Shown here: positions 1 through 8,617 of the stretch, one piece after another
Position numbering within the stretch: position 1 is the first letter of the stretch
How the letters are laid out: each line of letters opens with the position of its first letter
NCBI RefSeq assembly: GCF_013141915.1
Contig: NZ_SROX01000006.1
Coordinates: forward strand, 1 to 64,000
DNA length: 64,000 nt
Source: Cupriavidus necator
GTDB taxonomy: Bacteria; Pseudomonadota; Gammaproteobacteria; Burkholderiales; Burkholderiaceae
Direction of reading: 5' to 3'
Made by a program: the position numbers and the translations under genes
Notes under the pieces: model-generated
The model's database searches: none
What the model was told of the DNA's origin: nothing
What the model saw: only the letters and a program-made list of their open reading frames with translations

Positions 1-33
1 ATGGCGCCTATAGCGAACACACAGGAGAACGTG

Positions 34-960
34 ATGTCGAAGGTCCGCTCCCCCGCTTCCGTCAAGATGGTCAGCCTTATCGAGAAATTGGCGCCTAACG
101 AGGGCTACACGCAGTCGACGCTCGATAGCGTTCGGCTGATGCGTTCAGATCGGCCCCTTGGGCGCACGCCAGTGCTGTACGAGCCGAGCATCGTGATCGT
201 CTGCCAGGGCCGCAAGCTGGGCTTTCTGGGTGATGAGGTCTATGTCTACGACGCGCAGCACTATCTCGTGCTGTCTGTGCCGCTGCCGTTTTCGACGGAA
301 ACCCAGGCGTCGCCGGAGGAGCCGATGCTTGCGGTCTCCATCCGCCTGGACCTCCTCGAACTCAGCGACCTGATCACGCAGATCGGTGCGGCGGGAGATC
401 TTTCCGACGAGCCGCCGAATGGTATGGTGTCTACACGGCTTGACGAGACTCTGGCCGGCGCAACAGTCCGGCTGCTGGAGGCATTGACCGTGCCAATGGA
501 TGCGCAAATCCTGGGACCGAGCCTTGTGCGGGAGATCTGCTATCGGGTACTGACGGGCGCGCAGGGCGGCGCGATGCGTGCCGCACTTGTCCACCACGGA
601 CGGTTTGGCCGCGTCGCGAAAGCGCTGAAGCGCATCCACGCCGACTATGCTGCGCCGCTCAATGTGACACGTCTTGCCGAGGAAGCAGGCATGAGCGTGC
701 CGGCATTTCACGCGAACTTCCGCATGGTGACGCAGACTTCGCCAATCCAGTACATCAAATCGACCCGTCTCCACCAGGCGCGCCTGATGATGATCCGCGA
801 CGGCGTCACTGCCGCGGCGGCAGCAGGACGCGTCGGCTACGAAAGCCCTTCACAGTTCAGCCGGGAGTTCAAGCGCCTTTTTGGAAGAACGCCGGTTGAG
901 GAGGCACGCGACATGCGCGAGTCTTTCACCCTTTCGCCGGCGGTCCGCTTTGGTGCCTAG
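34..960 (+). CDS. AraC-family transcriptional regulator
   Basis: A 308-aa cytosolic DNA-binding regulator. Residues about 25-190 match the AraC-type N-terminal sensor region (stretch YEPSIVIVCQGRK followed by VYDAQHYLVLSVPLPF). The last 100 residues carry the paired helix-turn-helix: LAEEAGMSVPAFHANFR, then AGRVGYESPSQFSREFKR. An in-frame ATG lies at position 1, but AGGAG at 22-26 is 7 nt before the ATG at 34, so I choose 34. The window starts here, so its upstream partner cannot be seen. The stop is 29 bp from the first IS-like end module, so its right flank may have been rearranged. Target genes are unknown. Confidence 0.88.
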   Translation: MSKVRSPASVKMVSLIEKLAPNEGYTQSTLDSVRLMRSDRPLGRTPVLYEPSIVIVCQGRKLGFLGDEVYVYDAQHYLVLSVPLPFSTETQASPEEPMLAVSIRLDLLELSDLITQIGAAGDLSDEPPNGMVSTRLDETLAGATVRLLEALTVPMDAQILGPSLVREICYRVLTGAQGGAMRAALVHHGRFGRVAKALKRIHADYAAPLNVTRLAEEAGMSVPAFHANFRMVTQTSPIQYIKSTRLHQARLMMIRDGVTAAAAAGRVGYESPSQFSREFKRLFGRTPVEEARDMRESFTLSPAVRFGA

Positions 961-989
961 GGCAAGGTCTACTTGATCACGTCTAGAAC

Positions 990-1059
990 TGCAGGGAAAC
1001 CGAATTAGTGAGACTGTAGGCGAGTCCGTGAGACTGAAAAGACCGAATTGATGGGACTG
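990..1059 (+). repeat. IS-like 70-bp end module, copy A
   Basis: Begins TGCAGGGAAACCGAATT and contains three units ending in GACTG at offsets 26, 46 and 69 from the TG: GAATTAGTGAGACTG, TCCGTGAGACTG and GAATTGATGGGACTG. Three more copies (5508, 27476, 30315) have the same 70-bp geometry with no gaps and the same orientation. A 5' TG followed by several transposase-site-like repeats is the style of IS21-family ends. No transposase gene is nearby, so the family assignment is inference. Confidence 0.6.
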
Positions 1060-1728
1060 CTGGGATTGCCGTCCCGGCAAATCCCAGCGCCGAACGCACG
1101 TCTCGGCTACCCGGACCGACCCAAAACGACGGAGTTTCAGGATTTCGCTCAGCGAGAGGTTCCGTGGATTGCAACGACGTGTGTCTTGGCCCTGGCAAAG
1201 AGCGTCCCGGGCTTTTTAACGGCTTCCGCATCATCTCGCTCCCGGTTGCCCATGGACTCGGAGCCTCGTCGGTTTGGCATCCTCTGCCGACGGACATCGT
1301 CCCCGGTTTGAAACGTAATGCACCGCCAACAAGGCGCCTGCCGTCAGTTGTTCAGCGCCTGACGTGGGGAGGCAAATCCGTTAGTTGGCTGGTACCCATT
1401 TGGTGATGCTGGCCGAATGAGCCGGGTCGCTGCGAATGCCACGCTGATTCCAGCATCTGAGACTCGGCGTAATGCCGATTTCAATAAGTGGCGCGGAGCA
1501 CCACCCGCGGAACGCGAACATGAACTGTGCCCCCGCGCAGTATCGAACGCCCACGGGCGTCAATTCTTGATGCGGCGATACGTTCCACAATGCGGGCACC
1601 TTCTCCTGGCTCGGTCGTAGGCGCAGATCTGCTGCAATTCCTTTGTACGCTCCCCAAGCCGGCGGCCTGCCTCAGTTTATTTTCCGCTCCCGAGACAAAC
1701 GATTGGTCACAGATGCCGCGCATTCGCT
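1060..1728. other. Gene-free stretch inside IS-like end A, possibly decayed IS sequence
   Basis: No reading frame here looks like a protein. On the minus strand, about 1380-1500 has GGAAT- and GCATTCGCA-type short repeats like the non-coding tail beside the right end of some IS21-type elements. I cannot confirm this by eye. The stretch separates end module A from the enolase-superfamily gene. Confidence 0.25.
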
Positions 1729-2907
1729 TCACTGGTCCAATGGTGCGCCGTCTACCGTGCTGCGCATCGACACCGGGCGATAGAGCGGTGCCCGACGGTT
1801 CTCGACATCGTCGACCAGTTCGACACCGATGCCCGGCGCATCCGGCACGGCGATGAAGCCGGCCTTGGGCACCGGATGACTTTTCACTAGGTCCGAGCCC
1901 AGCAGCGTGTTGCCCGACTTGAGCACCAGGTTCTCGAAGCCCGTCGGATATTCCTGGATGGCGAAATTCGGTACCGCGGCGGCCACTTGCATGCAGGCCG
2001 CCAGGCTGATCGGCGACAGCGGGTTGTGCGGGGCGATGTCGACATTCTGGGCTTCCGCGAGTGCGGCGATCTTCTTCGCCCCGGTGATGCCGCCGCACAC
2101 GCACACCGAGGTGCGGGCATACCGCACTGCCCCGCCCGATAGCTGCAGCGCGAACTCCGCCGGGGTGCTGAAGCGCTCGCCCGTGGCGATCGGCACGCGG
2201 ATACTTTGCCCTACAGTGGTCATCTGCTGGTAGAACTCGGGACGCAGCGGATCTTCCAGCCACATCGGTGTCAGGGGCTCCAGCACCTGCCCGATGGCAA
2301 TGGCTTCCGCGGGGCTGAGGCGCCGGTGCATCTCGATCAGCAGGTCCACATCCGATCCGACCGCCTCGCGGAACGCCATCACGCGTTCCTTGGCATCCCG
2401 CACCTTGCCGGCGTGCGAGCGGAAATAGGACTGTCCTTCGGGCTCGTCGAGGAACGGGTTGATGTGGCCGACCGCGGTAAAGCCTTCTTCGCGCAGGCGG
2501 CGGCAATCGGCAAGCACCTCTTCCAGCGTTTCGGCATAGACATGGCCGTAGACGCGTAGCTTGTCGCGATATGCGCCGCCCAGCAACTGCCATACCGGCG
2601 CCTCCAGGCGCTTGCCGAGCAGATCCCACAGCGCGATGTCGATGGCCGAGACCGCGGCATTGACCGCTGTCCCGCGGAAGTGCGAGAAGCGCTGCATCAC
2701 GTTCCAGTGCAGCTCGATCTGGTTGGCGTCCTTGCCGACGAGGTAGCGGCCGAATTTTTCCAGCGCCGCGCTGGCGGCCTCGATATGGCCCCACGAACCG
2801 GCCTCGCCGTAGCCGGTCAGGCCGGCCTCGGTACGGATGCGGGCATAGAGGAACTGGCCGACGTGCAGTGCCTCGACGGAGGCGATGCGATGGATTTGCT
2901 TGGTCAT
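1729..2907 (-). CDS. Mandelate racemase/muconate lactonizing enzyme family (enolase superfamily) dehydratase or racemase
   Basis: A 392-aa cytosolic Mg-dependent enzyme expected to abstract the alpha-proton of a carboxylate, as in sugar-acid dehydration or racemisation. The N-terminal capping domain (about 1-115) is followed by the barrel. Likely metal and catalytic positions are the E and H of IEMHRRLSP, the E of WLEDP, the E of ATGER, and the H of IAPHNPLSPISLAA near residue 310. This resembles galactonate/mannonate-dehydratase relatives rather than true mandelate racemase. It starts with ATG at 2907. The Bug gene upstream on the same strand and the GntR gene beyond it suggest a sugar-acid uptake and dehydration unit. 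The substrate cannot be read from sequence. Confidence 0.85.
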   Translation of the reverse strand: MTKQIHRIASVEALHVGQFLYARIRTEAGLTGYGEAGSWGHIEAASAALEKFGRYLVGKDANQIELHWNVMQRFSHFRGTAVNAAVSAIDIALWDLLGKRLEAPVWQLLGGAYRDKLRVYGHVYAETLEEVLADCRRLREEGFTAVGHINPFLDEPEGQSYFRSHAGKVRDAKERVMAFREAVGSDVDLLIEMHRRLSPAEAIAIGQVLEPLTPMWLEDPLRPEFYQQMTTVGQSIRVPIATGERFSTPAEFALQLSGGAVRYARTSVCVCGGITGAKKIAALAEAQNVDIAPHNPLSPISLAACMQVAAAVPNFAIQEYPTGFENLVLKSGNTLLGSDLVKSHPVPKAGFIAVPDAPGIGVELVDDVENRRAPLYRPVSMRSTVDGAPLDQ

Positions 2908-2979
2908 GAAGATGTCTGCTGCGTGATGGGAGTCGTGACGTACGCGCGTGGCAAGCGCAATGGAACGGGCTTGCGCCCT

Positions 2980-3957
2980 TCAATCCACCCGGATGCCGGA
3001 CTTGCGGATCAGGTCGCCCCAGCGCTGGGTCTCCGACGCGATCCGCTTGCCGAAGGCCTCGGGCCCCGCGCCAACCGGGTCCGCGCCCGCGGCCGCCAGT
3101 TTGTCGCGCATGGCCGGGTTCTTCACCATGGCCTGCAGCGCGCCATTGAGCTTGTTGATGATTTCAGCAGGCGTGCCCTTGGGCGCTGCAAAGCCAAACC
3201 AGATGCTGAACTGGAAGGCGGGCAGTCCGGCTTCAGCGGCGGTCGGCACATTCGGCAGCGACGGGACACGGCGCGGACCGGCCACGGCGAAGGCGCGGAT
3301 CTTGCCGCTGGTGACGTGCGGCGCGATCGTCGGCGCCGCGGAACTCAGCAACTGGATTTGTCCGGCGATCAGATCGGTCACCGCGGCTCCCGAGCCCTTG
3401 TACGGCACATGCGTCATCGGTACGCCAGCCACCTGCTTGAGCAGTTCGCCGGCGATATGCGGGCCGCTGCCTGCGCCGCCGGAGCCAAAATTCAGCGCGC
3501 CCGGATGCAACTTGCCATAAGCCAGCAGCTCCTTCAGCGAATTCGCCGGAACATGCTGCGTGACGCCCAGGACCACCGGCGTCTCGGCGATCAGCGTGAT
3601 GGGTGCAAGATCCTTGATCGGGTCGTATTTCAGGTTTGGATAGAGCGCCGGCGTTGCGGTCTGGCCGACTTCGTTGGCAAGCAGCGTATAGCCGTCCGGC
3701 GCGGCCTTCGCCACCAACGCAGTCGCGATAGTGCCGCTGGCGCCCGGCCGGTTGTCCACGACAAAGCTCTTGCCCATGGTCTCGGTCAGGTACTGCGCTG
3801 CCAGGCGCGCGATGATGTCGGTGGTTCCGCCGGGCGAGTACGGCACGACGATCGTGACCGTACGGGACGGATACGGTTCCTGCGCGTGCGGGGCGCCGAC
3901 CATGCCGGTCAGGGCGAACGCCGCCAGCAGGCGGGCGGTGGTGGCAATACGGCTCAT
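2980..3957 (-). CDS. Bug/TctC-family periplasmic solute-binding protein
   Basis: A 325-aa exported receptor of the tripartite tricarboxylate type. The signal peptide spans about residues 1-25 and ends near GAPHAQ. The mature protein has family hallmarks VVPYSPGGTTDIIAR (ligand loop), VDNRPGASG and HVPYKGSGAAVTDLIAGQI. I start at ATG 3957, where GAGGAGACAGCCC precedes the codon; an upstream in-frame extension to 4020 would bury the signal peptide. It lies 72 bp ahead of the enolase-superfamily gene and is probably co-transcribed with it from the GntR-controlled region at 4062-4090. A carboxylate ligand is likely. Confidence 0.9.
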   Translation of the reverse strand: MSRIATTARLLAAFALTGMVGAPHAQEPYPSRTVTIVVPYSPGGTTDIIARLAAQYLTETMGKSFVVDNRPGASGTIATALVAKAAPDGYTLLANEVGQTATPALYPNLKYDPIKDLAPITLIAETPVVLGVTQHVPANSLKELLAYGKLHPGALNFGSGGAGSGPHIAGELLKQVAGVPMTHVPYKGSGAAVTDLIAGQIQLLSSAAPTIAPHVTSGKIRAFAVAGPRRVPSLPNVPTAAEAGLPAFQFSIWFGFAAPKGTPAEIINKLNGALQAMVKNPAMRDKLAAAGADPVGAGPEAFGKRIASETQRWGDLIRKSGIRVD

Positions 3958-4061
3958 GGGGCTGTCTCCTCTGTGTCCTGTATGTGGCGCAGCTTGCCTG
4001 CCGCCGCCATGTGCCTGCACTGTAAGGAGTTCGGCGCCCGCGGGGAATCAAATTCTATAGC

Positions 4062-4090
4062 GTTGATTCTATATTCTATATAGAATCAAC
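4062..4090. promoter_or_regulatory. Candidate GntR operator, 12-bp perfect inverted repeat
   Basis: Arms GTTGATTCTATA (4062-4073) and TATAGAATCAAC (4079-4090) are exact reverse complements around a 5-nt spacer. A second, 14-bp palindrome ATTCTATATAGAAT (4073-4086) is nested inside, and a half-site ATTCTATAG lies at 4052-4060. The site ends 2 nt before the GntR start and lies about 105 bp upstream of the divergent Bug gene. Autoregulation with control of the Bug/enolase operon is the simple reading. Confidence 0.75.
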
Positions 4091-4092
4091 CC

Positions 4093-4845
4093 ATGACTGA
4101 TTTCGACCTCAGCCCGGCCTTTGTCCGGTTGGCCCGGCATATCCGGGAGCGCATCGTCCGTGGCGAATGGCTGCCAGGCCAGCTCATGCCCGGGGAGGAA
4201 GTCCTCGCGAAGCAACTGCAGGTCAGCGTGGGAACGGTGCGCAAGGCCTTCGACGTTCTCAGCGGCCAAGGCCTAGTCACGCGTCATCGCGGCCGCGGCA
4301 CGTTCGTCGCACGGGCGACGCACGAACGCGCCTTCACCAGCTTTTACCGGCTGGTGGACCGCGACGACGGCATGCGGCGGATCCCGACCGATACGATCCT
4401 GCTGCGCGAGCGCGCGACGGCCGAGGCCGCCGAATGTGCGGCGTTGCGCTTGCCCGCCAACTCGCTTGTCTATCGCTTACGGCGCCGCCGTGCGTTGGAC
4501 GGCGTGCCGCTGGTGCTGGAGACAATCGCCTTTCCGTACGAACGTGTTGGCGGCAAAGAATGGGGAGAAGACGGTGCCGCGGCGCATCTGGTTTACTCGT
4601 TCCTGGAGCAGCAATGCGGCGTCTCGGTCAGTCGCGTGGAGGACCGGCTGCAGGCAGCACTGCTACCCGAAGAACTGTCCGCGGAATTCGGCATTGCTCC
4701 GGGTGAGCCGGTGCTGCTGGCAATCCGCGTGGCATTCGATCTGAACGGGGCTCCTGTCGAATATCGAAGGTCATGGATGGTGACCGCCGGGCATGACTAC
4801 CTGTGCGAACTACGCTGGGCCGGAACGGCGAGCAGCCCACGCTAG
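4093..4845 (+). CDS. GntR-family regulator, HutC/UTRA subfamily
   Basis: A 250-aa DNA-binding repressor. The winged helix-turn-helix is at about residues 10-75 (VSVGTVRKAFDVLSGQGLV, then RGRGTFVAR). A UTRA ligand-sensing domain fills about 95-240 (VYRLRRRRALDGVPLVLET, PVEYRRSWM). ATG 4093 is directly preceded by the operator palindrome, leaving almost no leader, which fits tight autoregulation. It diverges from the Bug/enolase-superfamily pair, which is the likely target. The inducer is probably the acid imported or processed by that pair. Confidence 0.9.
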   Translation: MTDFDLSPAFVRLARHIRERIVRGEWLPGQLMPGEEVLAKQLQVSVGTVRKAFDVLSGQGLVTRHRGRGTFVARATHERAFTSFYRLVDRDDGMRRIPTDTILLRERATAEAAECAALRLPANSLVYRLRRRRALDGVPLVLETIAFPYERVGGKEWGEDGAAAHLVYSFLEQQCGVSVSRVEDRLQAALLPEELSAEFGIAPGEPVLLAIRVAFDLNGAPVEYRRSWMVTAGHDYLCELRWAGTASSPR

Positions 4846-5344
4846 ACCGTGCGAGAGCCGACGCGTGCCCGCCACCGGCGCTATGCAGCATGCTGAACAC
4901 GGCGCCACAATGCCCTACCGGCAGGCCATGCGGGTCATGGACCTCTTGTTACCAACTTCCGGACGCGTTAGCCATGTCACCATCCGCAGTCACACCATGG
5001 CCGTAGGCAAATACCTCCAGCATGCAAGGCCGGCGCTGTGGTGCGAGGAAAGAAAACCCATTACCGAGCTTGGCATCGACGTTGGCTACGTTAAGCGGTC
5101 TTGCGAGGCTGAGCGGATGTGCAGCGTGCAGAAAGTCTTCATGTGTGAAACTCCGACACTGGACTGGCTATTCTTGCCGAAGACCCGGGCACGTCGGTGC
5201 GGAACCAGACACTTCGTCATGGGACCCACCCACTAGGGCCACAAGACATTTTCGTGGGCACAACGGACATCCGAACGTCTGGCCAATGGAGCGACTAAGC
5301 GGCCCTTCATGGCCGGCAACAGACAGTGAGCCAACTGGCGCGGA
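4846..5344. other. Gene-free gap after the GntR gene
   Basis: Apart from the AraC-like scrap at 4997-5101, I see no convincing coding frame, RNA gene or terminator. The gap runs into the inverted IS-like half-end at 5345-5374 and end module B at 5508. Confidence 0.4.
4997..5101 (+). pseudogene. Fragment resembling the second HTH of an AraC regulator
   Basis: One frame reads GKYLQHARPALWCEERKPI, then TELGIDVGYVKRS. This lines up with the AraC pattern in which a YLQ..RL..A helix is followed by I.EIA..VGY.S. Nothing before or after in that frame continues the domain, so I read it as a relic rather than a gene. It lies in the 950-bp gene-free gap between the GntR gene and the next operon. Confidence 0.35.
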
Positions 5345-5374
5345 CAGTCCAACGAATTCGCGCATCTCCTTACA
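5345..5374 (-). repeat. Inverted single IS-like end unit, possible opposite terminus
   Basis: Reads CAGTCCAACGAATTCG, the reverse complement of the unit CGAATTCGTTGGACTG. It then ends in TCCTTACA at 5367-5374, against the TCCGTACA expected from the complement of copy B. There is a 3-nt insertion relative to the direct copies. The orientation opposes copies A-D and the final dinucleotide is CA, as expected for the other end of a TG...CA element. Only one unit is present. Confidence 0.4.
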
Positions 5375-5507
5375 CCATGTGGAGCTTAATACGCGCGACC
5401 AAACACCCTGGAGAATATGAGGCGACACACAAAGCGCGACCAAGTCACCCTCCGCATGTATCGCACACTCCGCAGGCTCGGGAGGATGTTCCTGAGGCAG
5501 GATGCTG

Positions 5508-5577
5508 TGTACGGAACCCGAATTCGTGAGACTAGGTGCTTTTCCGTGAGACTAGAAATTTGGAATTAGTGCGACTG
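5508..5577 (+). repeat. IS-like 70-bp end module, copy B
   Basis: Starts TGTACGGAACCCGAATT. The three units end at the same offsets as in copy A: GAATTCGTGAGACTA, TCCGTGAGACTA and GAATTAGTGCGACTG. Sequence immediately after 5577 is not shared with the other copies, so the conserved block is only the terminal 70 bp. Confidence 0.6.
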
Positions 5578-5795
5578 GCGGGCGCTTCCCTTGAGACGGG
5601 GCGGGCTGCGCGCTAGGGTCCCGTAACCGTGGGGAAGCACTGACCGGGGGCGCATTTGACCGCATCCGGCCAGGAGGCGACGTTCACCATTGCCGTCCTG
5701 CGGGCGCCAACCGTCTTCCCCAAAACCAGTCCCAGATCGCCAGCCCGGGGAATTCAGGACAGCAAACCAACGCCGGACGTAGGCCGGCGAGCACA

Positions 5796-6755
5796 TTACT
5801 CAGGCTTGACGTTTCGGTCCGCAATCAATTTGGACCACTTGTCGCGGTCCGCACGAATCCGACCGGCAAATTCCGCAGCAGTCGACGGTGCCGGCGTCAG
5901 GCCCATCTTTGCCAGATTGGCCTTGACGTCCTTGTCCTCCAACGTCTTGCGGATGGCCTCATTCAGCTTCTGCACAACCTTTGGCGGCGTGCCCGCGGGC
6001 ACCATCATGCCGTACCAGTTCTCCGCATGGACGCCTTGGATGCCGCTTTCATCCAGCGTTGGCACGTCCGGGAGGTACGGCAGGCGTTTGGCCGTAGTGA
6101 CGGCGACAGGCTTCAGTTTCTTGCCCTCGATGAACGGTACGAGTCCCGAGGCATCGCCGAAGAACGCATCCACCTGCCCGCCGATCGTATCGGTGATAGC
6201 CGGCGCCGCACCTTTGTACGCCACATGCAGGAACTCGGCCGAGGTTGAGGCTTTGAACAGCTCGATCGCCATGTGCGGCATGCTGCCGATGCCGGAGGAC
6301 GCCAGCGACACCGGCCGGCCGGCCCGGCTCTGCGCCACCAGGTCCTTCGCCGAGCCAATCTTCGACTGCACTGGCACCACCAGCACCTGCGGCGTGGTGA
6401 CCACCAGCGAAACCGGCATCAGGTCTCGCTCTGGGCGGTACGCCAGGTTCTTGTATAAGGACGGGTTGATGACGATGGCCCCGGCACTGGTCAGGAAGAA
6501 CACCGAGCCATCTACCGGACCCTTGGTGACCGCGCTGACGGCGATGGCGCCGTTGGCCCCGGGCCGGTTGTCGATGATGACGGTGTGCTTGAGTTCCGTC
6601 TCCAGTTGCCTGGAAATCGCGCGCGCCAGCGCGTCCGCCGGTCCGCCCGCGGGGAATGCCACCACCATCCGCACCACGTCGCCGGCCATGGCCGCCTGGC
6701 CAAATGACATCGCCAGCGCCGCCGCCAGCGAACCCTTCAGGAAAGTCCTTCTCAT
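5796..6755 (-). CDS. Bug/TctC-family periplasmic solute-binding protein, operon-distal
   Basis: A 319-aa exported protein. The signal peptide begins MRRTFLKGSLAAALAM and cleaves near QAAMAGD. Characteristic loops are VVAFPAGGPADALAR, IDNRPGANG and HVAYKGAAPAITDTIGGQV. It starts at ATG 6755 and follows the SMP-30 gene by 33 bp, making it the last gene of the six-gene minus-strand operon led by the gene at 10499. It is the second receptor in that operon; its loop AAPAITDTIGGQVDAFFGD differs clearly from that of the first, so the two may bind different ligands. Confidence 0.9.
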   Translation of the reverse strand: MRRTFLKGSLAAALAMSFGQAAMAGDVVRMVVAFPAGGPADALARAISRQLETELKHTVIIDNRPGANGAIAVSAVTKGPVDGSVFFLTSAGAIVINPSLYKNLAYRPERDLMPVSLVVTTPQVLVVPVQSKIGSAKDLVAQSRAGRPVSLASSGIGSMPHMAIELFKASTSAEFLHVAYKGAAPAITDTIGGQVDAFFGDASGLVPFIEGKKLKPVAVTTAKRLPYLPDVPTLDESGIQGVHAENWYGMMVPAGTPPKVVQKLNEAIRKTLEDKDVKANLAKMGLTPAPSTAAEFAGRIRADRDKWSKLIADRNVKPE

Positions 6756-6788
6756 GTTGCAATGCCTCGCTTCTGTGGGTGCTTGCGC

Positions 6789-7748
6789 TCAGCCGCCGGC
6801 CGCGCCTTGCGTATTGACATACAGCGCATAGATGGACGTACAAGACGCCATGAACAGGCGGTTGCGATGGCGTCCGCCAAAACACAGGTTGGCGCAGCGC
6901 TCCGGCAGGCTGATATGCCCGATGGGTTCGCCGTCCGGGGCAAAGATGCGCACGCCGTCGAGTTCCGGCGTGCCCATGCCCCAGCCGCACCACAGGTTGC
7001 CATCAGTATCGACACGGAAGCCATCCGGGGTGCCGGGTCCGGCGTCAACCAGTACTCGGCTGTTGCCCAGCCCCTTGGCGCTTTCGCTGACCTGGAAAGC
7101 TCGGATGCGGCGAGGCCGTGTGCGCGACTCGATCACATACAGCACTTCCTCGTCAGGCGAGAATGCCAGGCCATTGGGCCCCCTGACATCATCGGCGACG
7201 ATGTCAAGGCGGCCGCTGACCGGTTCGATGCGGTAGATGCGCTCCGGCAGTTCCGAAGTCGCCTTCTCGCCCTGGTAGTAGCCGGCGATGCCGAACGGCG
7301 GATCGGTGAACCAGATCGAGCCGTCCGATTTCACCACCACGTCATTGGGCGAATTCAGCGGCTTGCCGTCATAGCGGTCCGCCAGCACAGTGATGCTGCC
7401 GTCATACTCGGTGCGCGTGACGCGCCGGCCGACATGTTCGCAGGTCACCAGTCGACCCTGCCGATCGCGGGTGTTGCCGTTGGCATGGTTTGACGGGCTA
7501 CGGAACTTGCTGGTGTTACCGGTCTCCTCATCCCAGCGCAGGATCCGGTTGTTCGGGACATCGCTCCACAGCAAGTAGCGGCCATCACCGAACCAGACCG
7601 GGCCTTCGCTCCAACGGCAGCCGGTGGCTATGCGGTCGATTGCGGCAAGGGGCAGGTGGTACTTTTCGAAGCGCGGGCTCAGTGCCTGGACGCGCGCATC
7701 CGGGTAGCGCACCGGCTCGGCCGGGGCAAGAAAAGAGTGCATGGTCAT
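6789..7748 (-). CDS. SMP-30/gluconolactonase/LRE family lactonase
   Basis: A 319-aa six-bladed beta-propeller hydrolase, expected to open lactones using one bound divalent metal. Metal-site signatures are E48 in SEGPVW, N and D in NSPNDVVV (about 132-139), and the GPNGLAFSPDE loop near 184. No signal peptide is visible, so it should be cytosolic. Start ATG 7748; MTM offers a second ATG two codons in. It sits between an amidohydrolase gene (29 bp upstream) and a Bug gene, so it plausibly hydrolyses a lactone in the same pathway. The exact lactone is unknown. Confidence 0.9.
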   Translation of the reverse strand: MTMHSFLAPAEPVRYPDARVQALSPRFEKYHLPLAAIDRIATGCRWSEGPVWFGDGRYLLWSDVPNNRILRWDEETGNTSKFRSPSNHANGNTRDRQGRLVTCEHVGRRVTRTEYDGSITVLADRYDGKPLNSPNDVVVKSDGSIWFTDPPFGIAGYYQGEKATSELPERIYRIEPVSGRLDIVADDVRGPNGLAFSPDEEVLYVIESRTRPRRIRAFQVSESAKGLGNSRVLVDAGPGTPDGFRVDTDGNLWCGWGMGTPELDGVRIFAPDGEPIGHISLPERCANLCFGGRHRNRLFMASCTSIYALYVNTQGAAGG

Positions 7749-7777
7749 CGTTCAGTCCGGAGGATCCGAAAAAGGGG

Positions 7778-8617
7778 TTATCCGTAAAGACGGGACGGGT
7801 TCTCCGACAACACGGCGCGCAGCAGTGAGTCATTGCCAGCCGCAGCTTGCAGCCAGCTCAGCAGCACGCGGTCGTCCGGCACCGGATAGGACAGGTTTGG
7901 ATGCGGCCAGTCCGTGCCCCAAATCGCGCGGCTGGGCGCCACTGCCAACAGGCGCTCCAGTACAGTGCGCACGTGCGGTGCGTCCAGGTCACCCGCGGTG
8001 ATGCGGTCGACGCCTGAGACCTTGATCCACACCGATTCATTGCGCAGCAACCCGCAGACGTTGTCGAGCTGGCGGGCCAGCCCGGCCTCGGAGACCGCCA
8101 CCCGCGCCATATGGTCGATGACAAGCGGGCTGCCGAGATGGCCCACGGCTTCGACCGCCTTGACCACATCCCCCGGCGTGCCATGGATCAGCGCGTGCCA
8201 GCCATATGGGCGGATGCGTGCGACCATCGCACGCACGCGACCCGCATCAAAGGCATTGCCGAGATGGCTCATCAGGCCGATACGTACGCCCTTGACGCCC
8301 CGTGCCGCCATCTGCGCCAGCAGCGTCTCGTCCATGTCAGGCGCAATCACGGCGATGCCGCGATACGCGCCATCGCCTGCTTCGAGCGCTGCCAGCAGCG
8401 CGCTATGGTCGCTGCCATAGCAGGCCGCCTGCACGATTACGCCGTGCGTGATGCCAAGCGACCGGTGCATGGCGCGCAGGGCATCGAACGGTGCCGCCTG
8501 CGGCGCATACACGGCATCGTCGGGCAGCGGGTGGCGGTCATAGGGGCCGTAGATATGCGTGTGGCAGTCCCACACTGCCGGCGAGGCGGGCATCTTGGCT
8601 TCGTCGCTGGCTGCCAT
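7778..8617 (-). CDS. Metal-dependent amidohydrolase, 2-pyrone-4,6-dicarboxylate hydrolase-like
   Basis: A 279-aa TIM-barrel hydrolase (amidohydrolase_2 type). D17-C-H19-T-H21 in WDCHTHIYGP gives the HxH metal pair, VIDHMARV supplies a further His, and GTDWPHPN near the C-terminus holds the catalytic Asp. This arrangement is that of LigI-like pyrone/lactone hydrolases. Its ATG shares one base with the TGA of the upstream Bug gene (TGATG), indicating translational coupling. With a lactonase and a carboxymuconolactone-decarboxylase-like protein in the operon, a ring-cleavage product or sugar lactone is a likely substrate. Confidence 0.82.
   Translation of the reverse strand: MAASDEAKMPASPAVWDCHTHIYGPYDRHPLPDDAVYAPQAAPFDALRAMHRSLGITHGVIVQAACYGSDHSALLAALEAGDGAYRGIAVIAPDMDETLLAQMAARGVKGVRIGLMSHLGNAFDAGRVRAMVARIRPYGWHALIHGTPGDVVKAVEAVGHLGSPLVIDHMARVAVSEAGLARQLDNVCGLLRNESVWIKVSGVDRITAGDLDAPHVRTVLERLLAVAPSRAIWGTDWPHPNLSYPVPDDRVLLSWLQAAAGNDSLLRAVLSENPSRLYG

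Noticed and set aside
1481-2983. A 500-codon minus-strand frame overlapping the enolase-superfamily gene
   Set aside because: It is an alternative frame of the same strand; the 392-aa frame has all metal-ligand motifs.
990-5374. A target-site duplication flanking the proposed 4.4-kb unit
   Set aside because: The bases just left of 990 (CTAGAAC) and right of 5374 (CCATGTG) do not match.
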